This document shows positions 1-9,830 of a DNA stretch of 64,000 bases, piece after piece. Numbering within the stretch: position 1 is the first letter of the stretch; the number at the start of each line of letters is the position of its first letter. The notes beneath the pieces were generated by a model. It was not told where the DNA came from and ran no database searches. It worked only from the letters and a program-made list of their open reading frames with translations. The position numbers were made by a program, and so were the translations under genes. Where the stretch lies: assembly GCA_006176705.1 (NCBI GenBank), contig QRFJ01000023.1, positions 456,501 to 520,500 on the forward strand, written 5' to 3'. Source of the stretch: Cocos nucifera. Taxonomy: Eukaryota; Streptophyta; Magnoliopsida; Arecales; Arecaceae.

Positions 1-470
1 ATTATATATAATATATTACATTCTATTATATATATTTATATTAATATAATATATTATAATATATAATAATTATATATTTATTTTTTTGTTATCATACATT
101 ACTATATTATAATATTATAATATATTACAATATTATTATATAATATAACATTTATGTTATACAATATATAATAATATATTATATATTATATAATTTTATT
201 ATATCATTATAATAACAATATTATTATTATATTATATTTATAATATAAATAAATATATTATATATTTATAATATATATTATATATAATATATTATATTCT
301 AATATTTAGTTTTATTTATAATATAATATTAATATAATATAATACTATATTACATAATATTATATTATAATAGTATTATAATTTATTATTATTATATTAT
401 AATATAGTATTATAATAATATTATTATATTATATTATATTATATTTTTTATGAAAATATTTTTATCAAAA
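1..470. repeat. AT-only low-complexity tract
   Basis: Almost pure A/T made of short TA, TAA and TTA runs, with no reading frame. It adjoins the MITE-like end at 471-650 and may be the AT core of that element, whose left end would lie outside the window. Confidence 0.8.
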
Positions 471-650
471 TATGTTATTGTCATATTTGGTAATCTAGAT
501 AGCCATCCCTCCATTTGATAATCTAGATTACCTCATGAGAGGTAATCTGGATTACCTGGCAATTTAGGTTACCAACTTAAAAAGAATACCAAATATGATA
601 ATTTGGTGGGATTTCTTTAAATTGTTAGATTGCTAGCTATCAAACGCAAC
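471..650. mobile_element. Right end of a MITE-like DNA element
   Basis: Holds repeated direct and inverted copies of a GGTAATCT / AGATTACC motif and ends in a CAAACGCAACCT-like terminus, as many plant MITEs do. Sequence shared with the LTR at 7790 resumes right after it, with AAGAAACTCAG here against AAGAAATTCGG there. I infer that this element inserted into the left LTR copy. Its other terminus is off the window or lost in the AT tract, so no target duplication can be checked. Confidence 0.5.
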
Positions 651-933
651 CTAAGAAACTCAGAAGGAAAAACTCGAGAGATTTGCAGTACCTGATGACA
701 ATTTCTCGATGACTCACGATTGAACTCGATGGAAGGGGTGGAGGTTCTCTTATATTGAGGATTTTCAAGGGTTTATTGGCCTTATTTGGCTTGGATTGAG
801 CCTCCATTCTCGCTCTCATCGAAAATGGAAAAGGAAGAAGTAGAGTCCAATCAGAACTCTCTTCTCCTTCGATTTCTTTTCTTCTTCTTCTTCTTTTGCT
901 TCAAGATTTGTATGAAAAATTGGATCTTTATAT
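651..933 (-). repeat. Partial 3' LTR of the outer minus-strand LTR retrotransposon
   Basis: About 280 bp here align with 7794-8066 at clear similarity: the GGAAGGAAAAACT block, ATTGAACTCGATGGAAGG, GCCTCCATTC, and a final TTTGTATGAAAAATTGG. The right copy ends in a proper LTR terminus near 8070, so this left copy is the matching LTR in direct orientation. It is cut at about 650 by a MITE. The open reading frame at 786-1061 lies inside this repeat and is not a gene. Confidence 0.75.
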
Positions 934-1860
934 TCTTTCTCCTTAAAATAATTTCTTCCTCAAAATTAGCATATTGCAAAGTTAAAACCAATTATTATCT
1001 TATCCGTGAGCTCTTAAATAGCCTTCTTCACTTAAAAAGAAATATCAATCCTCTAGCATAACATCTTCCAAATTAAAACTTATCTTTTCGATCAAATTTA
1101 AATAACTTAAGCCACCATACTTTTGAGATGCACTCTGATCTAAATCCATCAATTTTTTTAGATTTGTTAAATAATTTTTAAACTAATAAAATCATAAATT
1201 ATCAATTTTTTAAATTATAACTTAAGATATAAATTATCTATCTAAATCCTATGCACCTCTATCACAATCCCTAGTAATCATAACTATAAATTTTGATATT
1301 CTTTATGTCATGCTTTGATAATAAAATCCAATCAATAGAACTAAATATATTTTTTATTTACATGCAAGTTTCATACATAATCCTCTTGTAGTTCAACACT
1401 CGAAAAATATTTCTCTTTCATATGATATAATTATTTCTTAGGTCACATCCTAAATAACTTCCTTCTAATAAACTCAAAATTATATTTATCAAATAATTAA
1501 AATCAAAATTAGAAAAGTCATTATAATCTTTATCCATGTCAAGTTTGGAATTTCAAAGCCATTTAAATAATAATTGAATAAGTATACTCAACACAACATA
1601 TCAATATATCTCGCTTTATTCCATGGTCAACACCTCTCAAACTTAGGTCAAATCTTATTTATTGAAATTCAAGAAATTACTCATTATATACCATCTATGC
1701 ATAAATTTCATCAAAATATTTATTGATCCAAAATCCAAACTTTGAATTCTTTCTATTATATATATCATATCCCTAATGATACCACTCTATCACATCCTTA
1801 GTAATCATAATTTTATACTCAAATACTTCTTAAGTCATAGTTTCTATAGATCATAACCAA
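934..1860 (-). mobile_element. Internal region (distal part) of the outer LTR element, non-coding
   Basis: AT-rich sequence between the left LTR piece and the nested Copia element. No gag or pol similarity was seen in any frame. It carries degenerate copies, near 1250-1320 and 1780-1850, of a ~60-bp unit built on a CTAGTAATCATAA core and GATACCACT/GATATCACT motifs. The unit recurs at 5500-5664, which shows that the Copia element split one continuous internal region. Confidence 0.55.
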
Positions 1861-1865
1861 AGTTT

Positions 1866-2991
1866 TGTTAAGAAAAAGCATCTCGAATTCTTCCATATTA
1901 ATCCCACGGCGAGGTCCAGGATGATGAACAGAATCCAACAAGCTCAAGAACATCCCAATCGGAATCCAAACGGCGAAGATACGCGCGAGGAAGTACGCGA
2001 AGTGCCGAATAGAAAGCTGAAGTGGGGCCCACAATCGGTAGGCTTGTAGGTGAAGCAGCCTGGGCGTGCAAGCCCGTGGGGCCAACCTAGGCCCAAACGT
2101 GTTCATGGGCCAGCCACGTGCGGGCTAGCCCAGGTGCACCCAGGCAACGCAGGCCATCGAGGCCCAGCACACGAGCAAGCCTAGCGCCCATCACGCAGGC
2201 ACGCGGGCGCGTGGCCCAACATCACATGCAGGCACATGGCCCAGCATCACATGTGGGTGGATGCAAAGCCCAGCACCTCACACGAGCGGAGGCCATGTGC
2301 AGGCGGGCGCCATGTGCAAGCGGGTGTGCGGGCACGGCCTAGGCCTAGCCCGCGCACACGCGCCGCACAGCCTAGGCCTAGGCAGCCTCGCACAAGGGCA
2401 GCGACTGGATTTTTCGCAATCCATGCACCAGAGAGCATAGACCGGGTCCTTTTTTGTGGCTTATAGATCTTTTAAACTTGTTTGCATAATCCAGCAGCCA
2501 CGGATGGCCGCGGTCGTGACTCAATGGTCTATAGGGGTGTTTGAGTCCAGGTAGAGCTAAGATTCTGATCTTGACATAGACAAAGATCTTTAAAAGGCTT
2601 GGAGTAGTCCATGAACTATATAACTTGGCTGTGGTAGTTTGACGGACTTGAGACGTGATTCAGAGGAGATCAGAGAGCACCAATAGACAGCAGGAGCAGG
2701 AGCTTCGGGCAGATAGCTAGGCAGCGAACTGCGGTCATTTCAAGAGGTCTCCAAGAGAGTTTATTAAGGATAACTTCTTATTAAGAGGATTGTATACATG
2801 AGTTGAGAGTGTGTAATCTCTTTTTATATCTCTTCTTTTTTCATAGTGAAGTTTTGCATGCCCCATGGTGGTAAACCTTTGGGCTGATCCACGTACTTGA
2901 TTATGTTCTTATTATATTTTTTTTTTTCTATCGTAATATCCTGGTACGAGATTCTTAACAAGTGATATCAGAGTGTGCTGATATTCCAACA
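1866..2991 (+). repeat. 5' LTR of the gag-only Copia element
   Basis: 1126 bp, TG...CA. It matches the 958-bp 3' LTR throughout but carries extra GC-rich short repeats at about 2090-2400, including several CCCAGCATCACATG-like units, which explain the length difference. The two LTRs differ at many sites, so the insertion is not recent. Confidence 0.88.
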
Positions 2992-2994
2992 GAT

Positions 2995-3007
2995 TGGTAT
3001 TAGAGCC
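2995..3007 (+). other. Primer-binding site (initiator tRNA-Met type)
   Basis: TGGTATTAGAGCC lies three bases past the 5' LTR end. It has one mismatch to the usual TGGTATCAGAGCC complement of plant initiator tRNA-Met. Confidence 0.88.
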
Positions 3008-3057
3008 AGATAGTACCAGAGCATAGATTACAGTAGTGGTGATAGAGATTTAAGAAT

Positions 3058-4180
3058 ATGGAGAAGATAAGTGCAATTAAGATGGACATCAATAAATTTG
3101 ATAGAAAGAATAATTTTTCTTTATAGCAAGTAGGGATAAAGGATGTCCTCATCCAACATGGATTGATCGATGCTCTCTTTTATGATGAGATGCCAGCCAT
3201 CATGGAGGTGAAGGATTGGAAGCGGATCTAGATGCAGGTAGTGAGCACGATCCGCTTATACTTAGCGGATGATGTTGTTATTCATGTACTTGGTGAGACT
3301 TCTTTGATGGTACTGTGGTCGAAGCTCGAGAAGTTATACATGGTGAAGTCGCTTATCAATATGCTATTCTTTTGGAGGCAATTCTATCAACTACGGATGA
3401 ATGAAGGCCAGAGTATGTAGGAGCATCTATCCAACTTTTAGAAGATCCTCGCCAACCTTCTCAATGTTGGCAAAAAAGTTAAAGAAAAGATCAGGGCATT
3501 GATTTTGTTATCATCACTTTCATCCTCTTTCGAGTCTTTGATAACTGCTCCTCTTGTAGGTAAGAGCACTATCAAGATGAAAGAGATGACCTCTACACTA
3601 CTTCAGAATGAAGTTCTCAAGCTAGAGAATCGAGCCTCGAGTTTAGATGATAACTCGGCACTAATGGTGACTGAAGATGTTGACGGTAGAAGATGGAGTG
3701 GTAGAAGATCGTGAGGTGGGCGATCCAAGTCCAAGATGAGAGATTAGAGCAAGATCAGATGCTATCGGTGTAACGAGTTGGAACATCAAGTCAAGGATTG
3801 TCCACAACTTAAAGATCAAACATATGCTATTGTGACAGTGGCCAATAGCGATATAGATGATAGTGGCGATGTTTTTCTAGTTACTAATGAGGTATCTACT
3901 CTTCTTTTTAGTGGATTATGGATTCTGCTTATTTTCATCATGTATATTACAAAGAGAAGCTGTTTGACTTTCTGGAGATCAGTGAGGATATTGTGTTCCT
4001 ACCAGATGGATCTAGCTGTGAGATCAAAGACAGCGAGATGGTCAGTATAAAGCTTCAAGATGGAACAGTAAAGAAGTTGGATGAGATTCGATACATACCC
4101 AACTTTAAGAAGAATCTAATCTTATTGAGCAGACTGGATTCGACCGCTTCAAATAAAAAGCTGATGAAGAAATTCTGAAG
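3058..4180 (+). pseudogene. Decayed Copia gag-protease
   Basis: The frame opens at 3058 (MEKISAIKMDINKFD) and reads through gag of the UBN2 type despite several in-frame stops. A CCHC zinc knuckle (C-x2-C-x4-H-x4-C) is intact at 3760-3801. After a frame change the Copia protease start follows, with DSA in place of the usual DSG/DSA active-site triad near 3918. The typical pre-integrase segment comes next (DGTVKKLDEIRYIP, then NLILLSRLDS). The frame breaks again near 4170, and GRKYKGHYLM lies beyond it. The stops sit mainly where tryptophan or glutamine is expected (TGG or CAG to TAG), as methyl-cytosine decay would cause. It is not translatable as it stands. Confidence 0.82.
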
Positions 4181-4534
4181 GTCATGCACGACAGTAGGAT
4201 GATATTAAGAGGAAGAAAGTATAAAGGACACTACCTCATGACAGAAAGCCCAGTGCGAGGTGGAGCTTCAGGTGGAGATGGATCGGATATGGGATGGGAG
4301 ACTTGGAAGGACGGCATACAACATCGTAAGATAAAGTTTCTATTACCATAGGAGGCTATCCCGAGCAGGTTTCAAATTAGGAGGATCACAGCAATCGACG
4401 AAGGTGAGATCAAGCAACTTAGCTCGACTCCCACATTTGTCCATCCATGATCAGTAGACGATTGCCCTAGGGTATGGAGGCACTAGACGAACTCTTGAAT
4501 AGATGAAGACCAAATATCAAGTCGAGGTGAAGAT

Positions 4535-5492
4535 TGTTGAGAAAAAGATGTCTTGAATTTTTTTATATTAAGTCCACAGCAAGATCCAAGACGATAAATG
4601 AAGTCCAACGAGCCCAAGAACACCTCAATCAAAGTCTAGAAGGCGAAGATACGCACGAGGAAGCACGTGAAGCATCGAACAGAAAGCTAAAGTGGAGCCC
4701 ACAGTCAGCAGGCCCGTAGGTGAAGCAGCCCAGGCACACACGTGCATGTGGGCCAGCCCAGGCGCCCACGTGCGCACGGGCCAGCCATGCCCAACACGCG
4801 GGTGGGCCAAGTGCTCATCATGCAAGCTTGCAGCCCAGCGTCATGTGCGGGCGAGCGGGCGTGCAGCCCAGCGCCTAGCGTGGGCGGGCACGCTGGCACG
4901 ACCCAGGCGGCCTCGTCCAAGGGCAGCGATCGGATTTTTCATGGTCCACTCACCAGAGAGCATGGACCGGGTCCTTTTTGCACGATCTAGCGGCCACGGA
5001 GGGCCGCAGTCGCAATCTAATGGTTTGCGGGAGTGTTTGAGTCCAGGCAGAGCTCGGATTTCGATCTTGACATGGACAAAGGTCTTTAAAAGGCCTAGAG
5101 TAATTCATGAACTATGTAGCTTGGCTGTGGTAGTTTGACAGACCTAAGATGTGATTTAGAGTAGATCAAAGAGTGCTAGCGGACAGTAGGAGCAGGAGCT
5201 TCGAAGAGACAGCTAGGCTGCGGACTGTAATCATTTTAGAAGGTCTCCAAGGGAGAGTTTGTTAAATATAACTTCTTATTAAGAGGATTATATACGCGAG
5301 CTAAGAATGGATAATCTTCTCTTGTATCTCTTTCTTTTTATAGCAAAGTTTTGCATACCCCATGGAGATGAGCCTTTGGGTTAATCCACATACTTGATTA
5401 TGTTCTTATTTTATTTTCTTCTTTCTTTCTAACGCAATAACCTAGTACGAGATCCTTAATAAGTGGTATCAGAGTATGTTGATATCCCAACA
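4535..5492 (+). repeat. 3' LTR of the gag-only Copia element
   Basis: 958 bp, starting TGTTGAGAAAAAG and ending ATCCCAACA, parallel to 1866-2991. It follows a weak polypurine stretch (GTCGAGGTGAAGAT). GC-rich short repeats occupy 4700-4930. The reading frames across 4534-5138 on both strands are shadows of this LTR. Confidence 0.88.
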
Positions 5493-5497
5493 AGTTT

Positions 5498-5664
5498 AAG
5501 TACTACTTAAGTCATAATTTTGAGTAATCATAACATTAAGTTTTGATATCACTTATACCACAATCCCTAGTGATCTTAAATATAAGCTCTGATACTATTC
5601 TATCATGTTCTAATCGCTTACATCACAGTCCCGAATGATCATAACTTAAGCTCTGATATCACTT
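5498..5664 (-). repeat. Tandem primer-site-like units in the leader of the outer LTR element
   Basis: Read on the minus strand, this leader begins with TGATATCAGAGC, a near match to the tRNA-Met primer site, right at the LTR edge. The same core recurs at about 60-bp steps: AGTATCAGAGCTTA at 5585-5600, then TGATATCAAAAC near 5545, with weaker copies at 1780 and 1310. Each unit also holds a TAATCATAA/TGATCATAA core. Confidence 0.6.
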
Positions 5665-8070
5665 TGTCATGTGCTAAACCCAATACTTGGGTCGGATATG
5701 TGATGGCTGCACACTCTTTAGGGCAAGCTCTAAAAAATATGTAATACCTATAAAAATACTTATAATTTCAACATCCCATGAGCGCTATCGATCTCAATTC
5801 ATAATATATAATTTCATATTAACAAATTTCAATCTTAGATAATTTGCAAAACTCGATCATCCAACTATCATTGATAGTGCTCTATCTAACTGATCTTTTC
5901 AATCATGATTCCAACCATGGCCAAATGCATACATCCTGTAACTCTAAAAAGAAAAGAGGAGGAAGTGGGATAGTAAGCTTTACGATCTAATAAGAATCCC
6001 TACATACTCATATCAATATAATAATATAATTTAAAAATAATATATGAATAATATCAAAAGAAAATATAAGCCACAAAATCTCATGTCGAGTATCCAGTGT
6101 AATTCAATACCAAGATATGCAAAAATATGCGTTGTGCATCATCATATATCCATCTTTTTCAAGAAAAAATATGCCGCATATATGTAATTAAGTAAAATTC
6201 CCTATTTACTTAATTTTTGGTTTCATATCTTATCATTCATATCTCATTAATTTGATCCGATTCAATCAACAGCTGTCTTTAGGATTTTGGACTAATCACG
6301 GTCACACTCCGATCTATGACTGGCAATCCATAAATAACCATGTTTCCATTCATAGTGGCAAATTAGAATAACTGTGCATTGGCCTGCACTAGCAAACTAG
6401 AATAACCGCACTTCCACTCGTGATGGCATACTAAAATTAACCATACTTCTACTCGTGGTGGCAAACCAAGAGTATTCCGCTTCAGCCCGTGGTGACTAAC
6501 TCAAGTACCATGTATCTACCTATAGTAACGCTATTCTCAGTATCATGTATCTATCCATGATATATAGGCTATTCTTAGTACCATGTATCTATTCATGGTG
6601 AGATATTCTCAGTACCATATATCAGTCCATGGCAGGCTATTCTTAGTACCATATATCTATCCATAGTGGACTATTCTCGGTGTCATGATCTTGTCCATGA
6701 CAAAGCTATTTTTAGTTTAATATGGCTAGCCCAAATATTTCTTTTTTGATCATTAATTTATTAATCTCAATTATGCCAAAAAATATTATATTATATTATG
6801 TTCTTTTCAAAAATCTTAATAGTCGATATCACAATCCAAACCATCCGAAAAATCATCAATAAATATATAGAAAGTAAAATTAGTCATATCAACAATCATA
6901 TATCAATCAAAATCAATCACAAGAAATCAAGACTATGCAATATAGAAGTAGACATATATATATATAGATGTTTGTATACAAGAATCCTTATCTCTACCGA
7001 TGATTGACTCGACATAAAAATCGATAAATTAACTCATCAATTTACAAACTCAGAATCAAGATATTCCACTCGACATCTCATTTTACAAACAATTGTATCT
7101 CTACATAATCATGAACAAATATAAAAATGATGTGCAATTAAGGACAAAAAAATGATGAAAAAATTTCTAAACATCATAAGTCGAAGACCTCGCTTGGGAT
7201 CAACCAAGATTTAGATTTATCTAAGTACCTGGACCCTCCATTGGTCCATAAGACTCCTATGGAGAGAAAAATCAATGAAAAGAGAGAAGAAGTCAAGAGA
7301 GAAAAAAATAGAGAGAGAAACTAGTGGAGAGAGAAAGTGGGGAGAGAAAGGTAGAGAGAGAAGAGAGGGAAGAGAAAAAACTCTTTCTTTTTTTTCTTTT
7401 TTTCTTTTCTTTTCTTTTCTTTTTCTTCTTTTTTTTTCTAGTTTTCTTTCATTTTCTTCCATCTTCTTCATGGAAATAAGGAAGCTTCTTCTCCTTTCCT
7501 CTCCTCAACAGGATGGCGGCGAGATAGAGAGCCAGCGGCCAATGGTGGTGCTTGATGACAACAAAGAAAAGATCCCATCAACATCCATGTTTGGCCGGCG
7601 TCGTTAAAAAATTCAAAACAAAAACAGAGGCTTGGAACAGAGAAGCTTAATTGTTTCTAACTCAAACAGATGGATCACTGGCTTAAAACCAAATGTCGGC
7701 GATGATTATGAGGTCGAAAAAAGAAAGAAAAAGGACTATCTCTGTCCGATGATGCTAAGAGAAAGGAATCCGATTATCTTTCTCAGCAAAATCAAGAAAT
7801 TCGGAAGGAAAAACTTGGGAGATCTGCAGTGCTCGATAACGATTTCTCAATGACTTACAATTGAACTCGATGGAAGGGATAGAGGTCCTCTTATAGAGAT
7901 AATTTTCAAGAGTTTATTGATCCTATTTGGCTCAGATTAAGCCTCCATTCCCGCTCTTGCCGAACACAGAAGAGGAAGAAGCAAAGTCCAATCAGGACTC
8001 TTTGCTCTTTCGGTTTCTTTTCTTCTTCTTTTGCTTAATGATTTGTATGAAAAATTGGGTGTTTACAACA
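5665..8070 (-). repeat. 5' LTR (about 2.4 kb) of the outer minus-strand LTR retrotransposon
   Basis: On the minus strand the LTR starts TGTTGTAAACACCC at 8070 and ends GTGCATGACA-like at 5665, just before the primer site. Its 2.4-kb body holds a minisatellite of 40-45-bp units (6340-6715, CCATGTATCTATCCATG type), an AT-rich part, a purine-rich run (7262-7375) and a pyrimidine run (7380-7445). It also holds a GGCGGCGA segment (7512-7605). Part of it is repeated at 651-933. No coding sequence was seen, so the frames at 7217-7853 are rejected. I take the element to be Ty3- or Copia-related and non-autonomous, but the class is not provable without coding domains. Confidence 0.65.
6340..6715. repeat. 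Minisatellite inside the LTR, unit about 40-45 bp
   Basis: At least five imperfect units of the form AGTACCATGTATCTATCCATG followed by GGCTATTCT. A related but more diverged variant (CACTTCCACTCGTG) lies upstream at 6350-6480. Confidence 0.7.
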
Positions 8071-8440
8071 CTGCATGCTTATTTAAATTGACCATGGATT
8101 GACAGTCCCATATCGGTTTTATATTAGATAAATAATGAATACTTGTATGGGACCAAAAAAATTTAAATAAAATATTTCAACTAGCTTTTTTTTATATAAG
8201 ATCTCAAATTATTATAATTTAATTATATTCTTTTGAATATTTAATTCTATTTTATTAAGCTCGGCCATCTACTAAAGTCCGAAATATATAAAGTGATGAA
8301 TCTTGCTAAGTTGTATTTGACTTGAAACACTAGTATACATTTTGACTTTAATTTGCTCTCAAGATAGGCATGCCAAAAAGCTAGCATAGAGCGAAATTTC
8401 TTTCATCCAGTTCTTAAACAATTTTCCAGAAAAAAATCTA
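8071..8440. other. Intergenic, nothing recognised
   Basis: AT-rich single-copy-looking DNA with no convincing frame, repeat or motif. Confidence 0.5.
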
Positions 8441-9250
8441 TATAATCTGGCTTTTCTCGAAACTTCTGAAATTTATTGTGCAAAGCATCCCCCCTCTTCC
8501 TTCCGGAAGATAAGGTTCTTATCTGCCTAATTTGCAACGCCTTCTTTTTCACTAAACGTCAGAAAAAACGGCGTCCGCCCACGGTTAGTTTAGCCCTTCT
8601 CCGCCATAAAGGGCCCGTCCTTTCTACGCTCGCTTCCTCGCTCTATTCCTTCTTTTCGCTTCATTCTTCTGCTCCCCTCTAAACTCCTACTATTATTCCA
8701 TGCCTCATCTCCATTTCCCAATGGACCCGAGGTTCTTGAAACCTCCTCCAAATCTTCCATCAACAAAGATACTACTTCGGATCCCTCACATCAGCCTCGG
8801 ACGTGAAGAATCTTCTCGTCAGCCCCCACTGCATCAGCACGGCCACGTATGCAAAGCTTTTCATCTTTGTTTCTATTCCTCCTCTAAGAATTTTTTCTGC
8901 GACATTTGTTTCTATACTCTATAAATGTTTTTGATTTTTTTTTTTTTGGGTGGGGAGGGTTTCAGAAGGCTTCGTGTGGTCAAACAATCTGTACGAAGGG
9001 AATTTTATGGTTGATATCTGGCGGTGCAGAGGAAGTAATGGATTTTCCTCAACTTTTCGTATACTTCTTTGTTAATTTTCTTGGAATGAGTTCTGGAATT
9101 TTTGAGCGTTGGCAGATGATCCGCTGGCAGCCGGGTGCGAGAAGGGCAGGGATGCGGCCGAGGGACGTCCAAGTGGAGGTGGGATGTGGACGTCCGAAAT
9201 GTACAACCCTTTCATACTCAGTTTTTGTGGATCATATCTGGATGTAAGCT
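8441..9250 (+). other. Unassigned GC-richer segment, possible exon or promoter relic
   Basis: Base composition rises here, with short frames (8476-8682, 8700-8924, 8906-9247) and a possible splice donor after CACGGCCAC near 8847. No frame resembles a protein family I recognise, and none extends convincingly across possible splice sites. It could be the 5' exon of an unrecognised transcript, a gene fragment carried by a transposon, or chance. Confidence 0.25.
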
Positions 9251-9251
9251 A

Positions 9252-9300
9252 GAGGACAGGCTCTGGCGTAGTGGTAAAGTTGCTCCACTGTGATCTGACC
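9252..9300 (+). mobile_element. 5' part of an Au-like SINE
   Basis: The segment GGCGTAGTGGTAAAGTTGCT followed by CCACTGTGATC matches the tRNA-derived head (A box region) of the plant Au SINE family as I know it. The rest of the SINE resumes at 9741 after a LINE insertion. Confidence 0.7.
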
Positions 9301-9740
9301 ATCAGGATACCTCTCAAGAAAAATAGCTCTATATATAAATTTTGTTTTACAAAAAATTCTGCATATATTTGTTAGCTGGGAGCCTATTTATAGAAGAAAA
9401 ATGTTCGACGCTTAAGCTCTTGTCTGTACTAAACTCTCTTCTCTGGTGTATTTTTTTCTTCGATTGGTAACTCGGCGATATGAAGATGTCCTGTGCTAAA
9501 AGTGGATGCTGGAGCGGCCTTCTATTGTACGAGTTTTGTGCTTTATCTGGACCAATGTTGGGATGTGGATAAATCTGTAAGAGAGTTGGATATCCTATCT
9601 CTTTGCTCTATTTGTTTGTTTTGGTTCTTTTGTTCCCTCTTTGATCGTCTTGTACATTCGGCTTGTAATCATTTCTAATAAAGTTGGGTGGTAGTTCTCC
9701 ACTGCTTCCCTTTCTATCCAAAAAAAAAAAAAAAAAAAAA
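9301..9740 (+). mobile_element. 5'-truncated LINE 3' end with poly(A)
   Basis: About 440 bp ending in 21 consecutive A residues (9720-9740). The tail is preceded by an AATAAA-like signal (AATAAAG at 9677) and a T-rich run typical of plant L1 LINE 3' ends. It interrupts the SINE at 9300/9741. The frame 9493-9678 shows no domain. A clear target duplication was not found. Confidence 0.6.
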
Positions 9741-9830
9741 TCCAAGTATCATGGATTCGAAATATACACAGAAACAACCCCTTCCTATATAGGATAAGGC
9801 TGCATATATTTGATACCATGCAATAGCAAG
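9741..9830 (+). mobile_element. 3' part of the Au-like SINE
   Basis: ATCATGGATTCGAAAT is the B-box region, and GGATAAGGCTGCATA matches the conserved GGTAAGGCTGCGTA core near the Au SINE 3' half. In order and orientation it completes 9252-9300. Confidence 0.65.

Larger units (their letters stand above)
1861..5497 (+). mobile_element. Complete gag/protease-only Copia-type LTR element with target duplication
   Basis: The element runs 1866-5492 and is bounded on each side by the same 5 bases, AGTTT (1861-1865 and 5493-5497). The 5' LTR is 1866-2991, the internal region 2992-4534 and the 3' LTR 4535-5492. LTRs start TGTT and end CCAACA. A primer-binding site for initiator tRNA-Met lies three bases after the 5' LTR, and a purine-rich stretch precedes the 3' LTR. 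The internal part (1.54 kb) codes only for decayed gag and the start of protease. Integrase, reverse transcriptase and RNase H are absent. The layout matches non-autonomous elements described in plants as TR-GAG. It probably moved with enzymes supplied by a full-length relative. Confidence 0.88.

Noticed and set aside
786..1061. 91-codon frame
   Set aside because: Lies across the LTR end and its T-rich run; no similarity to a protein.
8700..8924. 74-codon frame that could be a first exon
   Set aside because: No recognised family and no convincing partner exon; reported only as an unassigned segment.
9252..9300. tRNA gene
   Set aside because: The A-box-like segment belongs to a SINE; no cloverleaf can be completed.
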